From Paenibacillus taichungensis (GTDB taxonomy: Bacteria > Bacillota > Bacilli > Paenibacillales > Paenibacillaceae): DNA of 64,000 nt. Made by a program: the position numbers and the translations under genes. Below are positions 49,676 to 58,748 of the stretch, piece by piece; within the stretch, counting starts at the first letter, position 1, and every line of letters starts with the position of its first letter. The DNA is taken from positions 124,001-188,000 of the forward strand of contig NZ_JABMCC010000115.1 in assembly GCF_013359905.1 (NCBI RefSeq). The letters are read 5' to 3'. The notes under the pieces are model-generated. The model had not been told where the DNA came from and did no database searches. It saw only the letters and a program-made list of their open reading frames with translations.

Positions 49676-51349
49676 TTGAATCTCGCCCACAACAAATTGT
49701 ACATTGCGGCACTTGGCGGTTTGAATGAAATAGGCAAGAACATGTATCTTATCCAATATAATCAGGACATCATTGTCATCGACTGTGGCTCCAAATTCCC
49801 GGATGAAACCCTGCCGGGCATTGATCTCATCATTCCGGATGTGACGTATCTGCTGGAAAATCAGGACAAGGTAAGGGCGCTTGTGGTTACTCATGGACAT
49901 GAAGACCACATTGGCGGCATTCCTTATCTGTTAAAACAAATCAATATCCCGGTGTATGCATCCAGACTGACACGAGGATTAATTGAGCTAAAACTGAAAG
50001 AACATGGGCTGCTGCGCAAAGCAGATCTGCATACGGTTGATTCCAAATCCAGCATTACGCTGGGTGGAATTCAGGTTTCATTTTTTGCGACGAGTCACAG
50101 CATACCGGATTGCCTGGGTATTTTCTTTCAGACACCTGGGGGAAATGTCGTCCATACCGGGGATTTCAAGTTTGATATGTCACCTGTAAATGGGCCGTAT
50201 CCCGATCTGCATCGTATGGCCGAGATTGGCAAACAAGGTGTGCATGTGCTGTTGTCCGAGAGCACTAATGCAGAGAGACCCGGGTTCACCCCTTCAGAGC
50301 GTGTTGTAGGTGACCATATATTGGATGCGTTTATTCGCGCCAAACAAAAAGTGTTTATTTCAACCTTTGCGTCCAACGTAAGCAGGGTTCAGCAGATTGT
50401 AAATGCAGCATTCGAGACGGGACGCAAGCTGGCTCTGCTGGGCAGAAGCATGATTAATGTAGTGTCCGTAGCCAGTGAACTGGGATATCTGGATGTACCT
50501 GAGGGGCTGCTCATTGAGGCCATTGATTCGGACCAGTTTCCACCTGATGAGGTCGTTGTGCTCTGTACGGGAAGTCAGGGTGAAACGATGGCTGCTTTAT
50601 CCCGCTTGGCCGCCTCCAAACATCCACATGTGAAGATCGCACCTGGAGATACCGTTATTATTGCAGCTGGGGCGATCCCGGGGAACGAACGCAATCTTGC
50701 GCATGTCATTGATAATCTGTATGTGCTCGGAGCACGTGTCATTTACGGTTCAAGTGGCGCAGCAGGTATGCATGTATCAGGACACGGCAGCCAGGAAGAA
50801 CTCAAACTGATGCTAACCCTGATGAAGCCTGATTACCTGATTCCAGTTCACGGTGAGTTCCGCATGCTGTATCAGCATAGACAATTGGCGGAGTCCGTAG
50901 GGATCGAACGGGATCACGTATTCATCGTGAACAATGGGGATATGATTCAGTACAAAGACGGCGTGGCTTCTCCTGGTCCCAAAATTGCTTCAGGCAACAG
51001 TCTGGTCGACGGTCTGATCATGGGCGATGTCGGGAATATCGTGCTGCGTGATCGACGGCAGCTGTCATCTGATGGAATGCTGGTGATTGTCACTACGTTG
51101 AGCAAAACAGAGAAACATATGGTGACAGCACCTGAGATTATTTCCAGAGGTTTTGTGTTTGTTAAGGATGCCGAAGAATTCATGAAAGAGATTCATGAGC
51201 TGGTTCAGAACAAGATGGATGAGTTAACCGGAAGCGGAGCGAATCAGTGGAATGTGATCAAAAGAAAGCTGAAAGACGAGATCGGTCATTACATTTACGC
51301 CCAGACGAAGCGAAGACCGATGATCCTGCCCATTATTATTGAGGTTTGA
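49676..51349 (+). CDS. Ribonuclease J (beta-CASP metallo-beta-lactamase RNase)
   Basis: 557 aa. The metallo-beta-lactamase motif HGHEDH is intact at 73-78, so it is J1-like rather than a J2-like form with altered ligands. Other conserved elements are ATSHSIPDCLGI, VHTGDFKFD, ALLGRSM (beta-CASP), LCTGSQGE, HVSGHGSQEELKLML, PVHGEYR-like PVHGEFRML, and C-terminal KRRPMILPIIIEV. It acts in mRNA decay and rRNA maturation as a 5'-3' exo/endonuclease. The TTG start is 11 nt after GAGGAGG. It is not next to rpoY as rnjA is in Bacillus, so it may be one of two paralogues. Confidence 0.92.
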   Translation: MNLAHNKLYIAALGGLNEIGKNMYLIQYNQDIIVIDCGSKFPDETLPGIDLIIPDVTYLLENQDKVRALVVTHGHEDHIGGIPYLLKQINIPVYASRLTRGLIELKLKEHGLLRKADLHTVDSKSSITLGGIQVSFFATSHSIPDCLGIFFQTPGGNVVHTGDFKFDMSPVNGPYPDLHRMAEIGKQGVHVLLSESTNAERPGFTPSERVVGDHILDAFIRAKQKVFISTFASNVSRVQQIVNAAFETGRKLALLGRSMINVVSVASELGYLDVPEGLLIEAIDSDQFPPDEVVVLCTGSQGETMAALSRLAASKHPHVKIAPGDTVIIAAGAIPGNERNLAHVIDNLYVLGARVIYGSSGAAGMHVSGHGSQEELKLMLTLMKPDYLIPVHGEFRMLYQHRQLAESVGIERDHVFIVNNGDMIQYKDGVASPGPKIASGNSLVDGLIMGDVGNIVLRDRRQLSSDGMLVIVTTLSKTEKHMVTAPEIISRGFVFVKDAEEFMKEIHELVQNKMDELTGSGANQWNVIKRKLKDEIGHYIYAQTKRRPMILPIIIEV

Positions 51350-51415
51350 GTAAGTGGAGCCAGAGTCGATGTATAGAGATTAAGATGAGAATTAAAATTA
51401 AGATTATGATGTTCA

Positions 51416-51482
51416 AAAGCCTGAGAAATGTAGGATCATACCGTTTTTCGTATGAACCAAACATTTCAGTCAGGCTTTTATT
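51416..51482. terminator. Bidirectional terminator
   Basis: AAAAGCCTGA...AATGT..TCATAC pairs with GTATGA..ACATT...TCAGGCTTTT, a long interrupted stem with A/T runs at the ends. It serves the convergent RNase J and DAHP synthase genes. Confidence 0.85.
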
Positions 51483-51492
51483 GTTAATTAAC

Positions 51493-52575
51493 CTATTGAT
51501 CCTTAAGCAATCCAGATTGTCTCACAGAGGAGAGGAACTGATGGAACTGCTCAATGTTTAATTGCTGTGCGCTATCCGAGAGGGCTACCGCCGGATTTGG
51601 ATGAACCTCAACCATAACACCATCTGCACCTGCTGCAAGAGCTGCCTTGGCACATGGGGCAAGGATATCTTTACGCCCGGTCGAGTGGGTGACGTCCACA
51701 AGCACAGGCAAATGGGTTTCTTGTTTCAGAATCGGTACAGCAGAGATGTCTAGTGTGTTTCGTGTTGCTTTTTCATAGGTGCGAATGCCGCGTTCAATCA
51801 GCATAACCTGTTTGTTTCCCCGGGAGACAACGTACTCCGCAGCATGAACGAATTCATCAATGGTTGCCGCCAAACCACGTTTCAGCAGAATAGGAATCTT
51901 AACATCCCCGGCAGCCTTGAGCAGTTCAAAGTTTTGCATGTTACGGGCACCAATCTGGATGACATCAATATACTGGCCAGCCAGTTCAATATGACTTGGA
52001 TGCACAATCTCACTAATGGTCTTCAATCCGAACTCGTCGGCAACTTCCTTCAGAATTTTCAATCCTTCGATTCCAAGTCCCTGGAAGTCATATGGAGAAG
52101 TACGAGGTTTAAATGCTCCTCCGCGCATCACCGTAATGCCGGCTTCTTTCAGTGCTGCTGCGACCTCGCGTACCTGCTCATAACTTTCAACCGAGCATGG
52201 GCCAGCAATCATAATGGGTTTGCCTGCGCCAACCTTGACGTTTCCGATGGAAACGACAGTATCTTCTTGCTGATTTTTGCGGCTAACGAGCAGCTGTTTC
52301 TTGTGTTCGTCAACCTGAAGGTTCAGGGAAGCCTGGAAAATCTGTTTGAACAGAAGTTTGATGGCATCGTCTTGGAAAGGCCCCGGATTAGCGGCAGTCA
52401 GTTCCTCCAGCATTTCTTTTTCGCGAACCGGATCAAACTTGGGTACACCTTGTTTTTCCTTGATTTGACCAATTTCCTGTGTAATTTGGGCACGTTCTGA
52501 CAACAAGTGCAGGAGGTTATGATTAATTTCACTCAATCGGCCTCTTAATTGTTCCAAGTTCTTGCTTTGATCCAT
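51493..52575 (-). CDS. Bifunctional chorismate mutase / 3-deoxy-7-phosphoheptulonate synthase
   Basis: 360 aa. An AroQ-type chorismate mutase domain (~1-90: LEQLRGRLSEINHNLLHLLSERAQITQEI) is fused to a type I-beta DAHP synthase (~105-350: IMAGPCSVESYEQ, GGAFKPRTSPYDFQGLG, LKRGLAATIDEF, VDVTHSTGRKD, VEVHPNPAVALSD). It catalyses the first step of the shikimate pathway; the mutase domain probably gives feedback control by prephenate, as in Bacillus AroA(G). A long T-box leader precedes it on the minus strand, linking transcription to uncharged tRNA. AAGGAGTAG precedes the ATG. Confidence 0.95.
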   Translation of the reverse strand: MDQSKNLEQLRGRLSEINHNLLHLLSERAQITQEIGQIKEKQGVPKFDPVREKEMLEELTAANPGPFQDDAIKLLFKQIFQASLNLQVDEHKKQLLVSRKNQQEDTVVSIGNVKVGAGKPIMIAGPCSVESYEQVREVAAALKEAGITVMRGGAFKPRTSPYDFQGLGIEGLKILKEVADEFGLKTISEIVHPSHIELAGQYIDVIQIGARNMQNFELLKAAGDVKIPILLKRGLAATIDEFVHAAEYVVSRGNKQVMLIERGIRTYEKATRNTLDISAVPILKQETHLPVLVDVTHSTGRKDILAPCAKAALAAGADGVMVEVHPNPAVALSDSAQQLNIEQFHQFLSSVRQSGLLKDQ

Positions 52576-52605
52576 GCTGATCTACTCCTTCGATTTAGAT
52601 TTATG

Positions 52606-52885
52606 AAAAAACACAAAAAGGCCCTTCATCCGTAAGGGACGAAGAAGCCGTGGTACCACCCTAATTAGAAACGGTCTGCTGATTAAATACAGCTGATCTG
52701 TTTCTCACTTTGACCTTTTAACGCAAGGAACGGATTGTCCTAGAAGCTATATCCAAGAGGAGCAGCTCTTCAGCAATCGGCTCGGGAGTGAACTTCGGCG
52801 GCGTGTTCCTTTCGGGTGCTCTCAGTCTTTGGCACCGCGTCCCTGTAATGAACGATAACTCCGCGTACTCTTTCCGTCATAGCCT
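52606..52885 (-). promoter_or_regulatory. T-box leader, Phe-type specifier
   Basis: On the minus strand, Stem I begins near 52885 with an AAGAGTA-type AGUA box. The specifier-loop segment reads GAAG-TTC-A-CTCCCGAGC, placing TTC (Phe) at 52792-52790. The T-box sequence AGGGTGGTACCACGG lies at 52662-52648. The terminator is CTTCGTCC/GGATGAAG with outer GGC/GCC pairs and a T-rich tail. Uncharged tRNA pairing with the T-box would prevent termination and raise DAHP synthase expression when phenylalanine is short. The specifier codon is read from position, not modelled. Confidence 0.9.
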
Positions 52886-53153
52886 GTATGAATAATGATG
52901 TTCTGTTCTGTATTTCATGATGCACGTTATGAATTGAAGTTATACTAGCATCTCATGTTCCTTGTCTGCAAGAAGCTGAATTAATGCCATGCATCAATAA
53001 CGCTTTACCGTGACGCATTATCCATGTGCTTCCAGTGTTCTGTGAGATTTACTAATGACTCCATGGGAATAGTATTCGCAAGGGTTTGCCATTCGAAGTA
53101 TAATATAAGGTAATATAAGTGAATTCAAGCGAATGAGAATAAGAGGAGAAGTT

Positions 53154-54137
53154 ATGAATAAAACGATTTCGGATATCGCCCAAATGGCAGGCGTGGCGAA
53201 GAGCACAGTCTCTCGTTTCCTGAATGGTGGTTCTGTTAGCGACGATACACGGGAAAAAATTGAGCGCATTATTAAACAATACAATTACGTACCCAATACG
53301 TTTGCACAGAGTCTCAAGGCCAAAAAAACCAGTATTATTGGAACGGTTGTTCCTCGTCTGGATTCCTTTGCAACCTCTCAGACATTGATCGGTATCGATG
53401 AAGAATTAAGAAATAATCAGTACCAGATGCTGATCGCGAATACGAGCCAGGATATGCAGCGCGAGATCGACGCCATATATGACTTTGCCAGACAGAAGGT
53501 ATCCGGTATTATTCTGCTTGCCGCAGAAGTGACGGATGCACATCTGAAAGCTGTTGAAGACATCGGAATTCCGGTGCTATTGGTAGGACAGCAGCATGAA
53601 CAACTGCACAGTCTGGTTCATAATGATGATCAAGCGGGCTATGAGATGGGTAAACATGTTGTGGAAAAGGGCCACCGGAAAATTGTCTATATTGGTGTTA
53701 CCGAGAGAGATCAGGCGGTGGGTATCCATCGCAAACAGGGGTTCAAGCGTGCGATCAACGAATGTGTTGGCTGTGATGTGACGTATTATGAGACAAGCTT
53801 CAAAATGTCCGAGGCGATCATTACCGCAGAAGCGATTTTGAAAGAAAGCAAACCGACCATTATTGTGGGCGCAACAGATAACATCGCACTGGGTGTGATG
53901 AAGATTGCTTTTTCCAATAAGATACAAATTCCTCAGGAATTATCGGTTACCGGATTTGGCGGTTATGAAATTACCGAGATGATACATCCTACACTAACGA
54001 CAGTAAAATATCATTATTTTGAGGCAGGTCAAGTGGCGGCCCAGCACATTATTCGTCTGGTAAAAGGCGAGCCAGTGGAGCAGTGCACGATCCTTGATGT
54101 GGAGATTATTCCACGAGAAAGCGTTGACAAGATATAA
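53154..54137 (+). CDS. scrR: LacI family transcriptional regulator (sucrose regulator candidate)
   Basis: About 327 aa from ATG at 53154, set by AAGAGGAGAA just upstream; an in-frame ATG at 53133 lacks a site. The LacI helix-turn-helix is at residues 2-24 (TISDIAQMAGVAKSTVSRFLNGG) with the hinge YNYVPNTFAQSLKAKKT. The C-terminal periplasmic-binding-like domain has GTVVPRLDSF and PTIIVGATDNIALGVMK. It stands directly upstream of sucrose hydrolase and PTS genes, with two GAACCGGTTC operators between them, so it is very probably their repressor and may autoregulate. The sucrose specificity is inferred from context. Confidence 0.88.
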   Translation: MNKTISDIAQMAGVAKSTVSRFLNGGSVSDDTREKIERIIKQYNYVPNTFAQSLKAKKTSIIGTVVPRLDSFATSQTLIGIDEELRNNQYQMLIANTSQDMQREIDAIYDFARQKVSGIILLAAEVTDAHLKAVEDIGIPVLLVGQQHEQLHSLVHNDDQAGYEMGKHVVEKGHRKIVYIGVTERDQAVGIHRKQGFKRAINECVGCDVTYYETSFKMSEAIITAEAILKESKPTIIVGATDNIALGVMKIAFSNKIQIPQELSVTGFGGYEITEMIHPTLTTVKYHYFEAGQVAAQHIIRLVKGEPVEQCTILDVEIIPRESVDKI

Positions 54138-54151
54138 ATGAATCCTTTATG

Positions 54152-54241
54152 ATAATTCCATCGAACCGGTTCCACACCAGATGTCCACTACGGATATGGG
54201 AACACGGTGGCAGGCGAAAAGCCATATGGAATTATTTTTTT
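54152..54241 (+). terminator. Terminator after the LacI gene, enclosing operator 1
   Basis: ATAATTCCAT (54152-54161) pairs perfectly with ATGGAATTAT (54226-54235), followed by T residues. The 64-nt loop holds the first operator palindrome and secondary structure. Confidence 0.6.
54163..54172. promoter_or_regulatory. LacI-family operator 1 (GAACCGGTTC)
   Basis: Perfect palindrome GAACCGGTTC just after the LacI gene. Its core matches the second operator at 54251. Confidence 0.7.
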
Positions 54242-54250
54242 GAGTGCATT

Positions 54251-54262
54251 GGAACCGGTTCC
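54251..54262. promoter_or_regulatory. LacI-family operator 2 (GGAACCGGTTCC)
   Basis: Perfect 12-bp palindrome GGAACCGGTTCC, 45 bp upstream of the hydrolase start and 88 bp from operator 1. It lies in the spacer of a weak TTGAGT/TCTGAT promoter candidate. Two sites spaced this way could support repression by looping. Confidence 0.75.
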
Positions 54263-54306
54263 TCTGATTTGGGTTTTACTTTTAGCTAGGATGGAGAACA
54301 CTTTTT

Positions 54307-55782
54307 ATGAAAATGACTAGAGAGCAACGCTACAGACGAATCGAGCAGGCAGAGCCTGGAGAAATAGGCAAGCTAGAAGCTTTGATCTCTGCTTGTCCAT
54401 GGAGACAGCATTACCATATCCAGCCGATAACCGGACTGCTTAATGATCCTAACGGATTCTCCTATTACCAGGGATATTATCATCTGTTCTATCAGTGGTT
54501 CCCACTCGGCACCGAGCATGGGATGAAATATTGGTACCATACCCGTTCAACGGATCTGGTGCATTGGGAAGAAGTCGGAATCGGAATCCAGCCGGGCGAC
54601 ACATATGATTCACACGGGGCGTATTCGGGCAGTGCTATTGAAAAAGATGGCCAACTCCATCTGCTATACACGGGCAATACAAGAGATGAGGACTGGATCA
54701 GACATCCGTATCAGTGTCTGGCGATTATGGATGAAAGCGGTTCAATAACCAAAGTGCATCAACCTGTGATCACAGAAGTACCTTCTGGCTACACGGAACA
54801 TTTCAGAGACCCCAAGGTTTGGCAGCAGGGTGACACGTATTATTGTGTGATTGGAGCACAGCGTGTAGATGAAACGGGATGCACGGTATTATATCGCTCG
54901 TCAGATCTCAAAAACTGGACGTTTCTTGGTGAGATTCATACTGGGCTACCTAACTTTGGCTACATGTGGGAGTGCCCCGATTATCTGGAGATGCAGGGTC
55001 AAGGTGTACTGATCTTTTCGCCACAAGGAATAGAGAGTCATGAAGATGAGTATCAGAATATTTTTCAGTCGGGCTATCTGATTGGCGAACCACTGGATCT
55101 TCAGACAAGGCAATTCGAACATGGTTCATTTCATGAGATGGATCGGGGATTCGACTTTTATGCCCCACAGACGATGCAGGCGTCGGATGGAAGACGAATT
55201 TTGGTGGGCTGGATGGGACTTCCCGATTTGGAGTATCCGACAGATAAGAGTGGATGGGCACATTGCCTGACGATTCCGCGGCAGTTGTCACTCCGGGAGG
55301 GTAAGTTAATTCAGCAGCCAGTCTCTGAAATGGTGAAGCTGCGTGGGGATTCTGAGGGGAATCATATGGAATTCACAATGAATCATGAGACTCGATCTTT
55401 CGCAGACTTTGCTGGATTGGCTTATGAATTGGAATGTGAGATCCGTGATTTTGACGCAGAGGTTGTAGGCATTGAATTGCGGGCGAGTTTAGAGGAGAAA
55501 ACCGTGTTGCAGTATGATCGGTTGGCACAGAAAGTAACCCTGGATCGCTCGCAGTCAGGCGCCACGCTCGCGGATCAGAACGGGAATGTGCGGCGCTGCG
55601 CATTGAATGCAGACGTGCTGAAGTTCCATATCTTTGTGGATTCTTCTTCTGTTGAGATCTTTGTCAACGATGGAGAAGAGGTATTCACAAGCCGTATCTT
55701 TCCAAGCAAGGATAGTACGGAGATTCGCTTCTTTGCACTTGGAGGCAAGGGAGGATTTAAGGCATCAAAATGGGATTATTAG
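54307..55782 (+). CDS. scrB: Sucrose-6-phosphate hydrolase (GH32)
   Basis: 491 aa, cytoplasmic GH32. The nucleophile motif is in LLNDPNGFSYYQGYYHLFYQWFP, the transition-state stabiliser in FRDPKV, and the acid/base in WECPDYLE. A C-terminal beta-sandwich ends with FVDSSSVEIFVNDGEEVFTSRIFP. It cleaves sucrose-6-phosphate made by the downstream PTS into glucose-6-phosphate and fructose. There is no signal peptide, so an external levanase or invertase is unlikely. It is the first gene of the sucrose operon, 26 bp upstream of the PTS gene. Confidence 0.94.
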   Translation: MKMTREQRYRRIEQAEPGEIGKLEALISACPWRQHYHIQPITGLLNDPNGFSYYQGYYHLFYQWFPLGTEHGMKYWYHTRSTDLVHWEEVGIGIQPGDTYDSHGAYSGSAIEKDGQLHLLYTGNTRDEDWIRHPYQCLAIMDESGSITKVHQPVITEVPSGYTEHFRDPKVWQQGDTYYCVIGAQRVDETGCTVLYRSSDLKNWTFLGEIHTGLPNFGYMWECPDYLEMQGQGVLIFSPQGIESHEDEYQNIFQSGYLIGEPLDLQTRQFEHGSFHEMDRGFDFYAPQTMQASDGRRILVGWMGLPDLEYPTDKSGWAHCLTIPRQLSLREGKLIQQPVSEMVKLRGDSEGNHMEFTMNHETRSFADFAGLAYELECEIRDFDAEVVGIELRASLEEKTVLQYDRLAQKVTLDRSQSGATLADQNGNVRRCALNADVLKFHIFVDSSSVEIFVNDGEEVFTSRIFPSKDSTEIRFFALGGKGGFKASKWDY

Positions 55783-55808
55783 ATATAACGTGAGAGGAAT
55801 GAAGGACC

Positions 55809-57776
55809 ATGTCGGATAATCAGCAGATTGCCCAGGACGTTATTCGTGCCATCGGGGGCAAAGAAAATATCGCATCATTTGCACACTGTGCAACACGTCT
55901 TCGGATCATGGTGAATGACAAGGACAAGATCGATCAGAAGCAGGTCGAGAACATCGACAAAGTTAAAGGAGCCTTTTTCAACTCTGGCCAGTATCAGATC
56001 ATTTTTGGAACAGGAACGGTGAACCGGATATTTGAAGAGGTCGAGAAGCTGGGCATCGAAGGCTCTTCCAAGGAAGATGTGAAGAGTCAGGGCAAGAAGG
56101 AAGGCAATGCTTTTCAACGGGCCATTCGCACGTTCGGTGATGTTTTTGTACCAATTATCCCTGTGCTGGTAGCAACGGGGCTGTTCATGGGTTTGCGAGG
56201 GCTGCTCACTCAAAATGAAATTTTATCACTTTTTGGTGCAACACCGGAGGACATTTCACCCAATTTCCTCTTATTTACTCAGATCCTGACGGACACAGCA
56301 TTTGCATTTCTGCCTGCACTCGTAGCCTGGTCTGCTTTCCGTGTGTTTGGCGGGAGTCCGGTTCTCGGCATCGTTTTGGGTCTGATGCTTGTGAATCCGG
56401 CGCTGCCGAATGCATACGCTGTGGCCGATGGATCAGCACAACCGCTGCACATGTTCGGATTCATCCCGGTAGTCGGATATCAGGGTTCCGTGCTGCCTGC
56501 GTTCTTCGTCGGATTGATCGGAGCGAAGTTTGAGAAGCTTCTGAGAAGACGCGTACCAGAGGCGCTTGACTTAATTCTTACCCCTTTTATTACACTGACG
56601 GTTATGATTACGCTGGGCCTTTTCGCAATTGGTCCGGTATTCCATTCTCTAGAGGAGTGGGTGCTGCATGGAACGACAGCCGTATTGGGACTTCCATTTG
56701 GTATTTCGGGCATTATTATTGGTTTCTTCCATCAAATTATTGTTGTTACCGGTGTACATCACATCTTTAACTTTCTGGAGATTCAATTGCTGGAGAAAAC
56801 GGGCTTTAATCCGTTCAACGCGATTATTACATGTGCTATGGCTGCGCAAGGAGCAGCTTGTCTGGCAGTGGGGTTGAAGACCAAAAATACAAAGCTGAAA
56901 GCACTCGCACTGCCTTCGTCATTCTCTGCATTTCTAGGGATTACTGAACCTGCAATCTTCGGGGTTAACTTGCGATACATGAAACCGTTCATCATGGGTC
57001 TCGTCGGGGGCGCTGTCGGTGGATTTATCGCATCTTTGTTCCATTTGCAAGGTACAGGTATGGCGGTGACGGTTATTCCGGGCACGCTGCTGTATTTGAA
57101 TAGCCAATTGCCTTTATACATTTTGTCCAATGTGGTAGCAATGGGTATTGCATTTGCACTTACCTGGTTCTTCGGATATAAGGATCAGCCGGTTGCGGAG
57201 GAAGTTCCGAGCAATGCAGCAGAAGAGAGCAAGACGGAAGTTCTGTCGCAAAATTCTAACTCATCTGCCAGCCAGGCCGTTAACCATCGCACCAAGGTAG
57301 ATATGTTGGAAATTGCATCACCGATCACTGGTACAGCTGTTGCTTTGGAGCAGGTTCCTGATCCTGCATTCTCGGAAAAGCATATGGGAGAAGGGATCGC
57401 TATCGAGCCTTCTGAGGGCAAAGTATTTGCACCTTTTGATGGTGTCATCGCTCATGTGATGAATAAGAGCAAACATGCGGTAATCCTGGAACATGAAACC
57501 GGTGTTCAAATGCTTGTGCATATTGGGATTAATACCGTTGGACTGAAGGGGGAGGGTTTTACCGCATATGTGAATAGCGGAGACACCGTAACCGCAGGAC
57601 AACTGTTGATTGAATTTGACATGGAAGCGATCCAGGCTGCCGGGCTGCCATTGATTACACCTGTGCTCATCCCGAATGGGAATGATAGGATCGAACAGGT
57701 GATGGCAACTATGACAGGCCCAGTTCAAGCTAATGGAGAAGCACTAATCGTTGTGAAATTTACTGAACCACAATAA
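55809..57776 (+). CDS. scrA: PTS sucrose-type transporter, fused IIBCA
   Basis: 655 aa. The IIB domain (~1-85) has the phosphorylated Cys27 in IASFAHCATRLRIM. The IIC domain (~110-465) spans about ten membrane segments with TGVHHIFNFLEIQLLE and GITEPAIFGVNLRYMKP. A linker rich in Ser/Glu/Asn leads to a glucose-type IIA domain (~495-655) with the active His571 in MLVHIGINTVGL. It imports and phosphorylates sucrose. Many sucrose PTS proteins lack IIA and borrow it from IIA-Glc; here it is fused. It is co-transcribed with the hydrolase gene. Confidence 0.92.
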   Translation: MSDNQQIAQDVIRAIGGKENIASFAHCATRLRIMVNDKDKIDQKQVENIDKVKGAFFNSGQYQIIFGTGTVNRIFEEVEKLGIEGSSKEDVKSQGKKEGNAFQRAIRTFGDVFVPIIPVLVATGLFMGLRGLLTQNEILSLFGATPEDISPNFLLFTQILTDTAFAFLPALVAWSAFRVFGGSPVLGIVLGLMLVNPALPNAYAVADGSAQPLHMFGFIPVVGYQGSVLPAFFVGLIGAKFEKLLRRRVPEALDLILTPFITLTVMITLGLFAIGPVFHSLEEWVLHGTTAVLGLPFGISGIIIGFFHQIIVVTGVHHIFNFLEIQLLEKTGFNPFNAIITCAMAAQGAACLAVGLKTKNTKLKALALPSSFSAFLGITEPAIFGVNLRYMKPFIMGLVGGAVGGFIASLFHLQGTGMAVTVIPGTLLYLNSQLPLYILSNVVAMGIAFALTWFFGYKDQPVAEEVPSNAAEESKTEVLSQNSNSSASQAVNHRTKVDMLEIASPITGTAVALEQVPDPAFSEKHMGEGIAIEPSEGKVFAPFDGVIAHVMNKSKHAVILEHETGVQMLVHIGINTVGLKGEGFTAYVNSGDTVTAGQLLIEFDMEAIQAAGLPLITPVLIPNGNDRIEQVMATMTGPVQANGEALIVVKFTEPQ

Positions 57777-57808
57777 GCGTAAACTTTTGAACAAGACAGG
57801 TCGGAAAA

Positions 57809-57853
57809 TGCAAAGAGACCCGGTGTATATCACCAGGGTTTCTTTGCACTTTT
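57809..57853 (+). terminator. Rho-independent terminator after the sucrose operon
   Basis: TGCAAAGA.ACCC pairs with GGGT.TCTTTGCA, followed by CTTTT. The hairpin may also serve the convergent minus-strand gene. Confidence 0.8.
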
Positions 57854-57881
57854 ATGTATCTTTTCTACTTAACGGAAGGTG

Positions 57882-58328
57882 TCAAAAAGAATAATACGTC
57901 AGCGCGTATTGCATCAGAAAGGCACGAATTTCTTCCCGGTTTAACATCACATCAGATGTGCTGCCTTGCTCCAGGTTGAGAAGCAAATTACTGACGGCTT
58001 CATGCAGGAACAGCTTGCGTTCATTTCCCCACAGCTCTTGATGCTGCTGGATAAATTGCGTGGCCTGCGACAGCTCCATACCTTTTAAAACTCTGAACAC
58101 CGAAGCCCATTTTACCAGATCAGAGGGATGGGAACCTATAGGTAATTCAAATTCGGCAAAACCATGAACATTCCCGCATGAGATTTTGAACAATCCGCAG
58201 TAACAGGATGAATGTTCCCGCGCTATGAAGGGTAATTTTCGCATATCGTACCGAATAATCTCCATGGAACTAATTCGGGTATCAACACGAATCTCCGTTC
58301 GAATTTCCACATCACAATCTGCAATCAC
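57882..58328 (-). CDS. Hypothetical protein
   Basis: About 148 aa, not recognised. The frame opens with TTG at 58337, but the GGAGG just before it is too close; the GTG at 58328 sits 9 nt from that site and is preferred. The sequence begins with an Arg/Glu/Ile beta-like stretch (VEIRTEIRVDTRISSMEIIRYDMRKLPF), has a small Cys cluster (SSCYCGLFKISCG), then FAEFELPIGSHPSDLVKWASVFRVLKGM and a helical end. The N-terminal part faintly recalls the capping domain of enolase-superfamily enzymes, but this is too weak to assign. It is convergent with the sucrose PTS gene. Confidence 0.6.
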   Translation of the reverse strand: MIADCDVEIRTEIRVDTRISSMEIIRYDMRKLPFIAREHSSCYCGLFKISCGNVHGFAEFELPIGSHPSDLVKWASVFRVLKGMELSQATQFIQQHQELWGNERKLFLHEAVSNLLLNLEQGSTSDVMLNREEIRAFLMQYALTYYSF

Positions 58329-58706
58329 ACGCTCCAACCTCCATAGGCAAAATCACCTTATCGTTTCTATTGTTTTTGTTATCCTGCCGATTATATTACG
58401 ACTGAACACAGCTCAAGTAAAATCTACCGGAATGGATATACGCCTGATTTTCCGATTTTTGGTTTGGAATTCATACATGTAAGCGATTAACAAGAGATAT
58501 ATCTTCGTTTTGGACTCGAATAACTCGATTTTTTCTTCCGCTCATGACAGACCGAGTAACATGCCGCATGACAGCGTAAAGAGGAGATTAGTCAAGAAAT
58601 CCTCACCTGGATTGTCTGGAATCGATCAGAACGGTGCAGAAATCGAATACCGTTCAATTGCAGAGATGTAGACAGAGGACTATGATTCGCACATAACGTA
58701 CTCCAG
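58329..58706. other. Intergenic region without recognised element
   Basis: The gap between two divergent small ORFs contains no credible gene. A 6-bp hairpin AACGGT/ACCGTT sits near 58631-58655, and a minus-strand TATAAT lies near 58390 as a possible promoter for the unrecognised minus-strand gene. Nothing else stands out. Confidence 0.35.
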
Positions 58707-58748
58707 ATGGCATTTGCAGGATCTGATGTGAAGGCGAGGTTGGCGGCA

